Source: Saccharothrix deserti
Lineage (GTDB): Bacteria > Actinomycetota > Actinomycetes > Mycobacteriales > Pseudonocardiaceae
Direction of reading: 5' to 3'
Length of the DNA stretch: 64,000 nucleotides
NCBI RefSeq assembly: GCF_009769385.1
Contig: NZ_VKAB01000041.1
Location: forward strand, 1 to 64,000
Positions 54,165 through 61,462 of the stretch are shown piece by piece. The notes beneath the pieces are model-generated. The model saw only the letters and a program-made list of their open reading frames with translations. It was not told where the DNA came from and ran no database searches. How positions within the stretch are numbered: the stretch's first letter is position 1; every line of letters begins with the position of its first letter. The position numbers and the translations under genes were made by a program.

Positions 54165-54737
54165 TTAGTACGGCTTCGACGTGGTGGTCGTGGGGTACGT
54201 CGACTTCGTCGTCGTGGGGTACGTCGACTTCGTGGTCGTCGTCGACTTCGTCGTCGTCGGGTACGTCGACTTCGTGGTCGTCGTCGGCGGCTTCGTCGTC
54301 GTGGTGTCGTCCTTCTTCTTCAGGCAGACGAACCAGTGGCTGATCTCGGCCGGCTTGCCGCTGCTGACCAACGGCGCGTGCAGGTCGAGCCACGGCAGCG
54401 AACCGAGGTTGGTGGCCGCGTAGACGTTGTAGGCGGGGCCGCCCTTCACCACGACGCCGGTGATCACATAGCCCGACGGGTGCGCTTTGATGTCGATGTA
54501 GGTGCTGTCGGCGGTGTACGTGCCGGCCGGGAGCCTTGCCTCGGTGCCGGGCAGATTCACCTTGGAGCAGGCGTTACCCGCCTGGCCGATGTCGATGTTG
54601 CCCGCGACGGCGGTCGCACGCGAGTCACCGGACTGGGGTGGGGCAGGCGCAGCCTGCGCGCCCGCGACGAGCACACCGACGCTGATCGCTGTCAGTAGTG
54701 GGACTACTCCGAACAGGATACGAATTCTTGTACGCAT
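54165..54737 (-). CDS. Secreted protein with Thr/Lys/Pro repeat tail
   Basis: The 190-residue protein starts at ATG 54737, after GGAGG. A Sec signal peptide (~1-29, ending GAQAAPA) is followed by a ~110-residue globular part with two Cys (NACSKVNLPG, WFVCLKKK). The last ~45 residues are repeats of KSTYPTTT and KSTTTT. Such Thr-rich tails in actinomycetes are often O-mannosylated or serve as wall spacers. No LPxTG motif is seen. Function unknown. Confidence 0.65.
   Translation of the reverse strand: MRTRIRILFGVVPLLTAISVGVLVAGAQAAPAPPQSGDSRATAVAGNIDIGQAGNACSKVNLPGTEARLPAGTYTADSTYIDIKAHPSGYVITGVVVKGGPAYNVYAATNLGSLPWLDLHAPLVSSGKPAEISHWFVCLKKKDDTTTTKPPTTTTKSTYPTTTKSTTTTKSTYPTTTKSTYPTTTTSKPY
54180..54300. 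repeat. Degenerate tandem repeats coding the Thr tail
   Basis: GGGTACGTCGACTTCGT recurs three times, with GGTCGTCGTCGACTTCGT variants between. The repeats encode KSTYP(T)n units of the secreted protein, and copy number may vary between strains. Confidence 0.7.
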
Positions 54738-54955
54738 TAGACGCCTCCGCGTCTGCATGGACTGATCAGCCGATCAGACTGATCCCTACGCCCTCTATCG
54801 CGTTACCCCGTTCGACTGATGCACGCCGGTACCAATCCGTTATACATCGTTTCGGCGGAGTGTCAGGATCGACCGGTGGAGACCACGTGCCGGCCGTCGT
54901 CCGGGACGTGAACCTCCTGATTGAAGCCGACAATCACACCAAATAGGACAAAGCC

Positions 54956-55185
54956 GTGTTCGACTCCGATCCCGCCGCCTACGAGCGCTACCGGACCGCC
55001 GTGCGCGGTCAAGTGCGCACGTGCCGGACGACGCCTGGCGGACCGGTCGGGCGAACGTCCTGCGGGCCCTGGCCGACCGTGACCCGCTGTACGTCACGAG
55101 ACACGCTCGCGAGCGGTGGGAGACACGCGCCGCCAACCTCGCCGCCGAGCTCGACTCGCTCAGCTCGCCCGGTGGCCCGCCATGA
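54956..55185 (+). pseudogene. Small unknown gene with a frameshift
   Basis: GTG 54956 opens FDSDPAAYERYRTAVRGQ. Around 55013 the reading shifts by one base, and AHVPDDAWRTGRANVLRALA, then DRDPLYVTRHARERWETRAA, continues to TGA 55183-55185. The two halves make a plausible ~75-residue charged helical protein. No family recognised. Confidence 0.4.
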
Positions 55186-55394
55186 GGCACGTCGAACGTC
55201 GGGAACGACCGGGCGATCTCGCTGCCGGTGACGTTGCCGACCCAGCCGTCGCCCTTCATCGGGCGGAATATTGCGCAGTTTTCGTCTACCCGGTGCTGCG
55301 AATGGCGGCACCGACGCGGTGCCGCAGTGTGATCTGATCCATAGCCGTCGCGCTTTCCGCGACCGGAGGAATGGACACCGACAAGGGGTTTTCC

Positions 55395-55514
55395 ATGCCA
55401 CTGCTCAGAAATTTCGTCACGGCCGCAGCCGGCGTTCTCACGGCCGGGATCATGGTCGTCATCGTAGTTCCGGGTTCCGCCGCCGCCACCAACGTCATCC
55501 GTAAACCGCAGTAG
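55395..55514 (+). CDS. Short secreted peptide or amber-truncated secreted protein
   Basis: The 39-residue frame has AAGGGG before ATG 55395. A hydrophobic signal-like segment (FVTAAAGVLTAGIMVVIVV) and a signal peptidase-type PGSAAA site are visible. It stops at TAG 55512-55514. After the stop, the same frame stays open for ~115 codons (GVGQAAAQGSEWHADEYHGE, with Cys at FEPCTRS and GKCTDD), so the amber stop may have cut a larger exported protein. Confidence 0.4.
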   Translation: MPLLRNFVTAAAGVLTAGIMVVIVVPGSAAATNVIRKPQ

Positions 55515-56030
55515 GGCGTCGGGCAGGCCGCCGCGCAAGGCTCGGAGTGGCACGCCGACGAATACCACGGCGAGCAGTTCGGCGACAGCGATCATTTCGA
55601 GCCGTGCACACGTTCCCACCACGGCTCGACCGCCGGTGCCGGATTCCGCACCACGGGAGAACGGCAGTCTCGAGCCGGAAACGCGCAGACCGGGAAGTGC
55701 ACCGACGACAGCAAATTCGGGCCCGTCGCGGTACCGCAACCCACCCGACTACCAATGGTGACGCATCGAAAGAAATGGTTCTCGGGTGGCACCGCGGCGT
55801 CCCGACCGACTGGGAACACGTCGGCCCCACCGGCCCGACAAGTCCGTGCCGCCAGAGGCTGAGATCGGAAATGAGCGGTGGCACTCGACACCTGCCCACG
55901 TTCGTGATCGGTGATCACGCCCTCGGCAGGCCGCCGCCCACATCGCCGGCCATGCACCCGGTGCCGCCCTCGCCGTCCAGGCGCAGGACGAGTGGCCACT
56001 CATATCTCGCCCCTCTCCTTCACGGCCTGC
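55515..56030. other. Coding-like sequence without an intact gene
   Basis: The plus strand contains the readthrough frame described above, then another frame (GVPTDWEHVGPTGPT). The minus strand has scraps toward the FAD-protein start at 56093. None has a start, a complete domain and a stop together. Confidence 0.3.
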
Positions 56031-56033
56031 CCT

Positions 56034-56093
56034 GGTTGCCATGACACCGGCGTACCCGCCGCCGATCACGACCACATCGGTGTTCCCAGCCAT
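56034..56093 (-). pseudogene. N-terminal scrap of an FAD-dependent oxidoreductase
   Basis: MAGNTDVVVIGGGYAGVMA is the dinucleotide-binding beta-alpha-beta start (GGGYAG) of NDH-2-like NADH dehydrogenases. The frame then turns into unrelated Arg/Gly-rich sequence. Without the second nucleotide domain it cannot function. Confidence 0.5.
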
Positions 56094-56271
56094 GGCCTCT
56101 CCTCCGTTTCCAGGGGTTCGGCCTCAAGACACCGCGTGACTGATCGCTGTGACAGCGCGTGAGCCAGATCACTCCACAGGCGTGGGCTCGGCACGCCGAG
56201 TGGCCCACTGGAGTCCTCGGCGGCCCGTGCTCGCCGTGCCACTAGAGGACTTCAGGGGCGAGCACTACCGG

Positions 56272-57081
56272 TCAGGGCTTGCGCCCGACGGCGGCGAGGC
56301 CGGTGAACCGCTCGGGGTGCTCGTCCACCTCATCCAGCGATTCGGGTCGCCACAGCGGCAGGTACACCACTCCGGGGTCGATCAGGTCGAACCCGTCGAA
56401 CAGGGCGGCGACCTGCTCCTGGGAGCGCATCGTCATCGGCGTCGCGGTGCGCCGGTACAGCTCCTGGTGTTCCTCCGCTTTCTCCGGCTGCCCCGCCTCG
56501 GTGGCGTGCGAGACGACGAGGAAGCTCCCCGGCGCCACGGCGTCGCGGTAACCGGCGATGATCCCCGCCAGGTCTTCCGAGTCCGGCACGAAGTGCAGGA
56601 CCGCGACCATCATGACCGCGATCGGCTGGTCGAAGTCCAGCAACGACGTCACCTCCGGCCTTGTCAGGACCAGGTCCGGGCGGCACAGGTCGGCCTTCAC
56701 GACAGCGGTCTGCCGGTCGTCGCCCAGGATCGACCTGCTGTAGGTGACCGCGATCGGGTCACGGTCCACGTACACCACACGCGCGCCCGGGTCGGCGGCT
56801 CTGGCCACCTCGTGCACGTTGCCCGCGGTGGGGATACCGGAACCGAGGTCGAGGAACTGCCGGACACCGGCGGCGACGCAATGGCGGACGGCGCGGCGCA
56901 GGAACGCCCGGTTCGCCTGCATGATCAACGGGAGGTCCGGCCACATCCGGATGGCCTGCTGCGCCATCTCGCGGTCGACGGCGAAGTTGTGCGCACCACC
57001 GAGGTAGTAGTCGTAGACCCGCGCGGCACTCGGCCGGCTCAGGTCGATCTCGTCAGTTTCCATGCTGTCGTGATTGTTCAT
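56272..57081 (-). CDS. SAM-dependent methyltransferase of the DUF574 family
   Basis: The 269-residue protein starts at ATG 57081 after GGGAG. The family start is DLSRPSAARVYDYYLGGAHNFAVDRE, and the SAM site is QFLDLGSGIPTAGNVHEVA. VVYVDRDPIAVTYSRSILGDD holds the acidic ribose-binding Asp. C-terminal VAALFDGFDLIDPGVVYLPLWRPE is also conserved. Streptomycetes carry many copies of this family, usually scattered and of unknown target, sometimes linked to conservon-type regulation. No partner is obvious here. Confidence 0.85.
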   Translation of the reverse strand: MNNHDSMETDEIDLSRPSAARVYDYYLGGAHNFAVDREMAQQAIRMWPDLPLIMQANRAFLRRAVRHCVAAGVRQFLDLGSGIPTAGNVHEVARAADPGARVVYVDRDPIAVTYSRSILGDDRQTAVVKADLCRPDLVLTRPEVTSLLDFDQPIAVMMVAVLHFVPDSEDLAGIIAGYRDAVAPGSFLVVSHATEAGQPEKAEEHQELYRRTATPMTMRSQEQVAALFDGFDLIDPGVVYLPLWRPESLDEVDEHPERFTGLAAVGRKP

Positions 57082-57413
57082 CCCGTTCTTGCTCCCTGCC
57101 GCCCGGTGTCGCTGCCGTCCGTCGGGCTACTGCTTAGCGCAACCGCTCCTCGACCTCGTAGCAGGCCCCCTCGAACGCTCTTCAGCACGTCCTCCCCCTT
57201 GACGTCGGACGCCGAGTCGGAGGGCGCGAACCGGGCACCGTCCCGCAGACGGCCGCGGGGCAGCCGCGCCGCGCAAGCGCTCAGCCCGCAGCCAGGTCGC
57301 GGCGGCGGTGAGCGCGCTGCTCCCCGAGGCTCGACAGATGATCACGACAAGTCCCGGTCGCCGGCTCCCGCGGTGGACTGCGGGGGCGCCACGGGTGTGA
57401 CACCCCCGCAGGT
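57082..57413. other. Gene-free stretch
   Basis: No frame with a recognisable domain. The very GC-rich sequence yields open frames on both strands that look like noise. Confidence 0.4.
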
Positions 57414-57767
57414 TCAGCTCGCGGCGCTGTCGTCGGCCGGCCGGTCGATCAGGTGGTCGGTCAAGGCACCCGGCATGTCCGCACGACCGGGGCCGCCCGC
57501 GGCGACCCAGTCGAGGATGTGGTCCACCGCCTCGTCGTCGAGCACGCCGCCGAACCAGACGGGCCGCGCACCGACGCCCCGCGCCGGCCGGACCACGACG
57601 ACGTTGGAGAAGTCGCAGGAGCTCAGGCAGTTCGCCACGGTGACCGCGTGCGGTCCGACGCCTTCCCGGAACCTGCGCAGTTGCGTCACGTGGTCGACGT
57701 CGGGGTGCTTTTCCGCCGTGCCGCAGCAGCAACCCCGACAGACGGTCAACTTGCTCGAATCGGACAC
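57414..57767 (-). CDS. Thioredoxin-like [2Fe-2S] ferredoxin
   Basis: The 117-residue protein has an N-terminal Cys cluster VCRGCCCG (Cys10, 13, 14, 15) and a second pair in ANCLSSCDFSN (Cys47, 51). This is the C-x(n)-C and C-x3-C pattern of thioredoxin-fold 2Fe-2S ferredoxins. Family members with CCCG appear in actinomycetes as (2Fe-2S) ferredoxin domain proteins, some linked to cobalamin or sulfur handling. The partner enzyme is not in the window. It is divergent from the BlaI-like gene. Confidence 0.7.
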   Translation of the reverse strand: MSDSSKLTVCRGCCCGTAEKHPDVDHVTQLRRFREGVGPHAVTVANCLSSCDFSNVVVVRPARGVGARPVWFGGVLDDEAVDHILDWVAAGGPGRADMPGALTDHLIDRPADDSAAS

Positions 57768-57801
57768 CTGATCTCCATGCCGTCGCCGTTACGGCGGTGA
57801 A

Positions 57802-57819
57802 CCTACTATGACGGGTAGG
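57802..57819. promoter_or_regulatory. Candidate BlaI-type operator
   Basis: CCTAC-8nt-GTAGG (CCTACTATGACGGGTAGG) lies in the spacer between the divergent ferredoxin and BlaI-like genes. It has the TAC/GTA half-sites expected for BlaI/MecI repressors. Confidence 0.4.
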
Positions 57820-57892
57820 GCGTCAGCTCGTGCGGACGAGCGCGTAGCCCGCACCCTCGACCGCGTACGATGTCGCGGTCGGAGGGGGCGCG

Positions 57893-58255
57893 ATGCACGG
57901 GCTCGGCGAGTTGGAAGCAGCGGTGATGGACGTGCTGTGGCGCGCGCCGGAGCCGATGAAGGTCCGTGACGTCCTGGAGGGACTCGACACGGGCAAGCAA
58001 CTCGCCTACACCACTGTCCTGACGGTACTGGACAACCTGCACCGCAAGGGCTGGGTCCAGCGCGAGCTCGTAGGCAAGGCGTACCAGTACGAAGCGACGA
58101 CGAGCCGGGCCGAGGCGGCGGCGAACGCGTTGCGCGAGTTGTTGAACTCGTCCGGTGATCCTGATGGGGTGCTGCTGCACTTCGCGCGATCCGCTTCGGA
58201 GCACGAGACCGAACTGCTCCGCAAGGCGCTGCCGAGGAGGTCGCGCAAGAAATGA
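57893..58255 (+). CDS. BlaI/MecI/CopY-family repressor
   Basis: The 120-residue winged-helix protein has LGELEAAVMDVLWRAPEPMKVRDVLEGL, recognition-helix region LAYTTVLTVLDNLHRKGWVQRE and the protease-sensitive linker/dimer helix toward the end. The ATG follows GGAGGG. The next gene, a membrane M56 peptidase, overlaps its stop (ATGA), the usual repressor-sensor pair. In staphylococci the sensor cleaves the repressor after beta-lactam binding. The actinobacterial pair lacks a penicillin-binding sensor domain, so the signal is probably different. Confidence 0.87.
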   Translation: MHGLGELEAAVMDVLWRAPEPMKVRDVLEGLDTGKQLAYTTVLTVLDNLHRKGWVQRELVGKAYQYEATTSRAEAAANALRELLNSSGDPDGVLLHFARSASEHETELLRKALPRRSRKK

Positions 58256-59190
58256 CCGTGGCCGCGGCGCTGCTGGTCACGGCGGGCCTGACGGGCCTGC
58301 TGGCGCCCCGTCAGCTGTTGCGCCTGGTCGCCCGCGGCGCCGATCCGCTCGTGCCGCTCCTGGCCTGGCTGGCGTCGACCGTGAGCGTCGTGACCACCGC
58401 CGCTCTGGCCATGACGTTGCTGCTCCTCCCCGACCACGGTTCGCACGTGCTGGCCGGCGCGCACGAGTGCTGGTCGTCGCTCGAACACGGCATGGCGCCC
58501 AGCGTCGAGGCCGTCGGTGGTGCTGTCGGTCTGGCCCTGGTGGTCGGCCTCCTGGTCCGACTCGCGGTCGTCAGCGTGAGGGGTGCACGGCGACGAGCGC
58601 GCCGGCGACGGGACCACCTCGCGGTGCTCCGGGTCACCGCGCGGCGTGAGCCCGGTTCACCTCCGACGCTGTGGCTCGACCACGACGAACCGCTGGCCTT
58701 CAGCCTGGCCGGCACGCCGGGCGTCGTCGTCGCCACCGAGGGCCTGCACCGAAGGCTCACCCGCGAGCAGGTGGAAGCGGTGCTCGCCCACGAACGCGCG
58801 CACCTCAACGGCAGGCACCACCTGCTCGTCGCCGCGAGTGACGCGTTGTCGACGGTGCTGCCGTTCCTCCCCTTGTTCCGGCGGGCGCCCGGAGTCGTGC
58901 GGGAACTGGTCGAACTCGCCGCCGACGCCGCCGCGGTCCGCACGTGCGGGGTCGAGACGGTCCGAGCCGCCCTGCTGGGCGTGTCGGGCAGCGGCACGCC
59001 CGGCTCGGCACTGGCGATGGGACGGGACTCGGTGCAGGTGCGGCTGGACCTCCTGGCCCGCCCGCGTCGTCGTCCGGACTCCGCCCGCAGCCTGCTGGCC
59101 TACGGGGCCGCGTGCACGACGGCGATGGTGGTGCCCTCGGTCACCGCGTTCGTCGGGCTGCTGGCCCTGATCGTGGTCGCCTGCCCCTGA
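58252..59190 (+). CDS. M56-family membrane metallopeptidase (BlaR1-like, no sensor domain)
   Basis: The 312-residue protein has membrane segments at ~1-20, 33-60, 83-105 and at the C-terminus (~285-310). The zinc motif HERAH (VEAVLAHERAHLNGRHH, ~180) is of HExxH type, with the third ligand probably the Glu in ELAADAAAV. It should cleave the BlaI-like repressor and relieve repression. There is no C-terminal penicillin-binding domain of the BlaR1/MecR1 kind. The C-terminal part is short, as in mycobacterial BlaR homologues. Confidence 0.83.
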   Translation: MTVAAALLVTAGLTGLLAPRQLLRLVARGADPLVPLLAWLASTVSVVTTAALAMTLLLLPDHGSHVLAGAHECWSSLEHGMAPSVEAVGGAVGLALVVGLLVRLAVVSVRGARRRARRRRDHLAVLRVTARREPGSPPTLWLDHDEPLAFSLAGTPGVVVATEGLHRRLTREQVEAVLAHERAHLNGRHHLLVAASDALSTVLPFLPLFRRAPGVVRELVELAADAAAVRTCGVETVRAALLGVSGSGTPGSALAMGRDSVQVRLDLLARPRRRPDSARSLLAYGAACTTAMVVPSVTAFVGLLALIVVACP

Positions 59191-59299
59191 CGTCGACGTC
59201 GCAACGGTCGCGAGCGGACGGCACGCCCCTTAAGACCTACGATCGTGGATAGTGGGGGACGATGACCGGCGTCGTGACATTGCGCGGGAGACGCGGCGG

Positions 59300-59640
59300 G
59301 TCCGGTCGTACGCGGCGCTGTTCCTGTTCCTGGAGACCTGTACCTCGCCGCCGCACCGCACACCTTCGACACCGTCGAACTGGTCCGGCAGGACCCGTTG
59401 GCGGGCAAGGGCGCGGCGGCGGCGCTGGTGTTGGCGGCGTTGGGCCCCGGGCTGGCGATCAAGACGCCGACCATCCCGTTCCACACCTGGCTGCCGCCCG
59501 CGCACACGGTTGATGGGGTCGTTCCGGGTCCCGACGGGCCGTTTTCGGACCTCACCGCGCCGGAGGCGGTCTCCATCACGCCGACGTCGTGCTCGCGGTC
59601 GTCATCGGGCTGTTCCCGCGTTTCCTGCCGGCGGCGACCG
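59300..59640 (+). pseudogene. NuoM-like (complex I antiporter subunit) scraps
   Basis: Pieces of a NADH dehydrogenase subunit M lie in changing frames: SYAALFLFLE, DLYLAAAPHTFDTVELVRQD, and ALGPGLAIKTPTIPFHTWLPPAHT, the most conserved NuoM segment. ADVVLAVVIGLFPRFLPAA resembles the C-terminal helix. Between them the rest of the ~500-residue protein is missing. This is a multiply deleted relic that runs into a truncated MFS gene from the other side. Confidence 0.6.
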
Positions 59641-60238
59641 TGAACGAGACCATGCCGGCGAAGTCGACCCGGGGCCTGCTCGGGTCGCGCGACTCCACCA
59701 GGACGATCCGGACGAGGACGATCGTGCCGAGGCTGATCACCAGGCCCAGCACGTAGATCCACCGCCAGCCGAGGTGCTGGGTGAGCAGGCCGCCCAACAG
59801 CGGGCCGATCGCCACGGCCGCACTGCTCACCGCACCCCAGACACCGAACGTGACCCCACGGTCACGCCCCTGGTAGGTGACACCCAGCAGGGCGACGATG
59901 GTCGCGAACATGGCCGCAGCACCCACACCCTGCACTGCCCGTGCGGCGATCATCACCCCGATGGTGGGCGCGACCGCGCAGATCAGAGCACCCGCGCCGT
60001 ACACCAGGAGCCCGATCAGGTAGACGCGTCGCCTGCCCAGCAGGTCGGCCGGCGCCCCCATCCCGAGCAGGAGTGCCGCCGGCGCCAGGGCGTAGACGTT
60101 GATCACCCACTGGAGGTCGGCCAGTGACGCGTCGAGCCCGGCGGCCACGTCCGGCAGGGCCGCGGTGAGGATCGTGACGTCGACGAGCGGGACGAACGCC
60201 CCCAGGCACACTGCGACCAGCGGCCACCACTTGGCCAT
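59640..60238 (-). pseudogene. MFS drug-efflux pump, N-terminal half only
   Basis: About 200 residues encode six membrane helices of a DHA2-type MFS transporter: VPLVDVTILTAALPDVAAGL (motif D1), LADLQWVINVYAL, GRRRVYLIGLLVYG (motif A region) and the TM5 motif C-like GAVSSAAVAIGPLLGGLL. At about 59640, where TM7 would begin (VDFAGMVSFT), sequence switches to NuoM scraps read backwards. The ATG 60238 and the promoter with a TetR-type repeat remain. It was probably repressed by the adjacent TetR protein. Confidence 0.7.
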
Positions 60239-60254
60239 GTCAATCCTCCGAACT

Positions 60255-60293
60255 TGTACGGCAGTGTCAAGGATTGATATCCGAAACCGTACA
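60255..60293. promoter_or_regulatory. Inverted repeat and promoter between tetR and the MFS relic
   Basis: TGTACGG (60255-60261) and CCGTACA (60287-60293) form a perfect inverted repeat around GGAT-TGAT-ATCC (60271-60282). On the minus strand TTGACA- and TTGACG-like -35 boxes are present. This is a plausible TetR operator. Confidence 0.5.
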
Positions 60294-60314
60294 GGCCCGT
60301 CAAGGATGAGGGAC

Positions 60315-60905
60315 TCAGCGCCCGATCGTCGCCGGTGACATCAACGCGCCGAGAACGGTCGCTTCGAGCACGTCGGCGGCGTCACGCTGCTTCAGCCTGC
60401 CCGCGCCCACCTCGTCGGCGGCGACGTGGATCAGGCTGTAGAAGACGGTGACGAGCCACGGCTGGGGCAGGTCGGTGCGGAACGAGCCTTCGTCACGGCC
60501 TCGCGCGATGAGCCGTTCCACCCGTTGGAGGACGACCTTGTGGTAGCCGCGGACCTGACGTGGGCTGAGGACGGCGCTCGCGGCGGTCATCAGGTTCCGG
60601 TAGCCGGCCAGGATGTGCCAGGCCGATCGGATGAGCCGTGACAGCGCCTCCACGGCGGTGCCCTCGTCCAGCGCCTCGGCGTCGAGCACCACGGCCGCGT
60701 TGGACACCGCCCGGTCGAGCACCTGCCCGAGCAGGTCCTCCCGCGAGGGGAAGTGGGTGTAGAGGGTGACCCGGCTGACGCCCGCCGCCTGCGCGATGGA
60801 CGTCATGCTCGCGTCGGGCTGTTCGCTGAAGCACTCCAGCGCCGCATCGAGGATCGCTTCGATGTTGCGCTCGGCATCCGCCCGCCGCCGTCCCTCACGA
60901 CTCAT
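60315..60905 (-). CDS. TetR-family repressor
   Basis: The 196-residue protein starts at ATG 60905. The DNA-binding domain reads [20 protein letters not shown], then AQAAGVSRVTLYTHFPSRED. The ligand domain (~60-190) is helical, including LIRSAWHILAGYRNLMTAASAVL. It lies 76 bp upstream of the truncated MFS pump on the same strand, with a matching palindrome in the gap. It may also act on the intact pump at 61463, whose promoter has another inverted repeat. The ligand is probably a toxic small molecule. Confidence 0.83.
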   Translation of the reverse strand: MSREGRRRADAERNIEAILDAALECFSEQPDASMTSIAQAAGVSRVTLYTHFPSREDLLGQVLDRAVSNAAVVLDAEALDEGTAVEALSRLIRSAWHILAGYRNLMTAASAVLSPRQVRGYHKVVLQRVERLIARGRDEGSFRTDLPQPWLVTVFYSLIHVAADEVGAGRLKQRDAADVLEATVLGALMSPATIGR

Positions 60906-60907
60906 GG

Positions 60908-61065
60908 TCACATCGTCCCACGACAGCCCGATCCGGAGCGGTCGTGGGCGACCGCTCCGGATCGTTTCGACACCACGAAGACCGAGGAGAAGGCCATGGC
61001 GGCACCGGCGATCATCGGGTTGAGCAGGCCGGCGGCGGCCAGGGGCAGGGCGGCGGCCTCGTTGT
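60908..61065 (-). pseudogene. C-terminal scrap of a copper-transporting P-type ATPase
   Basis: The frame [20 protein letters not shown], then [11 protein letters not shown], is the highly conserved last membrane pair of CopA-type P1B ATPases ([28 protein letters not shown]). After VVS it goes off into KRSG and stops at 60908-60910. Nothing of the ATPase core is present. Confidence 0.65.
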
Positions 61066-61088
61066 CCCCGGTCAACAGCCGCCGACCA

Positions 61089-61101
61089 CCACCCCCTTGG
61101 G
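61089..61101. promoter_or_regulatory. CsoR-like palindrome
   Basis: ACCCC-CTT-GGGGT (5-bp perfect arms) lies between the CopA scrap and the copper-storage-like gene. It resembles GC-rich operators of copper-sensing CsoR proteins. Confidence 0.4.
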
Positions 61102-61194
61102 GTACCTAGGTCAAGCGAGTCCTTGCGTCCGTCACTCCCGGTTCCGGCACGGGTACTCGGTGCGGGCATCTACTACAACAACTAGGAGGTCGAC

Positions 61195-61374
61195 ATGACC
61201 ACCGTGGAGAAGATGCTCGACACCTACCCCGCAGACCTCGGCGGAGTGGACAAAGACGTGCCGGCCAGGTGCATCGAGGCGTGCTTCGACTGCGCACAGG
61301 CGTGTACGGCCTGCGCGGACGCCTGCCGTCGCTGCGAAGAGGCCTGCCGGACCCTGCTCGCCACCCTCGGGTAG
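61195..61374 (+). pseudogene. Csp-like copper-storage four-helix protein with middle deleted
   Basis: The 59-residue frame has a strong AGGAGG before ATG 61195. It begins MTTVEKMLDTYPADLGGVDK and continues RCIEACFDCAQACTACADAC (helix 1 with the Cys-x3-Cys ladder). It then jumps straight to RRCEEACRTLLATLG, which is the end of the last helix in Csp3-type proteins of ~135 residues. About 75 residues (helices 2-3) are absent, but the frame is preserved. Nine Cys remain, so the peptide might still bind Cu(I). Otherwise it is a deleted relic. Confidence 0.65.
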
Positions 61375-61391
61375 CCGGACAAACCTTACAG

Positions 61392-61439
61392 GAGTGTTTG
61401 ACTTCTAGAACGGACGCGAGCTAGCTTTCCTTAACACTC
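61392..61439. promoter_or_regulatory. Promoter and inverted repeat before the MFS pump
   Basis: GAGTGTT (61392-61398) and AACACTC (61433-61439) are perfect arms that bracket a likely sigma-70 promoter: TTGACT at 61398-61403 and TAGCTT at 61422-61427, 18 bp apart. This geometry suits repression by a TetR-type dimer. Confidence 0.5.
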
Positions 61440-61462
61440 TCGTTCGACTTCTGGAGCACGAC

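Noticed and set aside
54180-54300. CRISPR-like repeats
   Set aside because: Units are short, without unique spacers, and lie in frame inside a gene coding for a Thr-rich tail.
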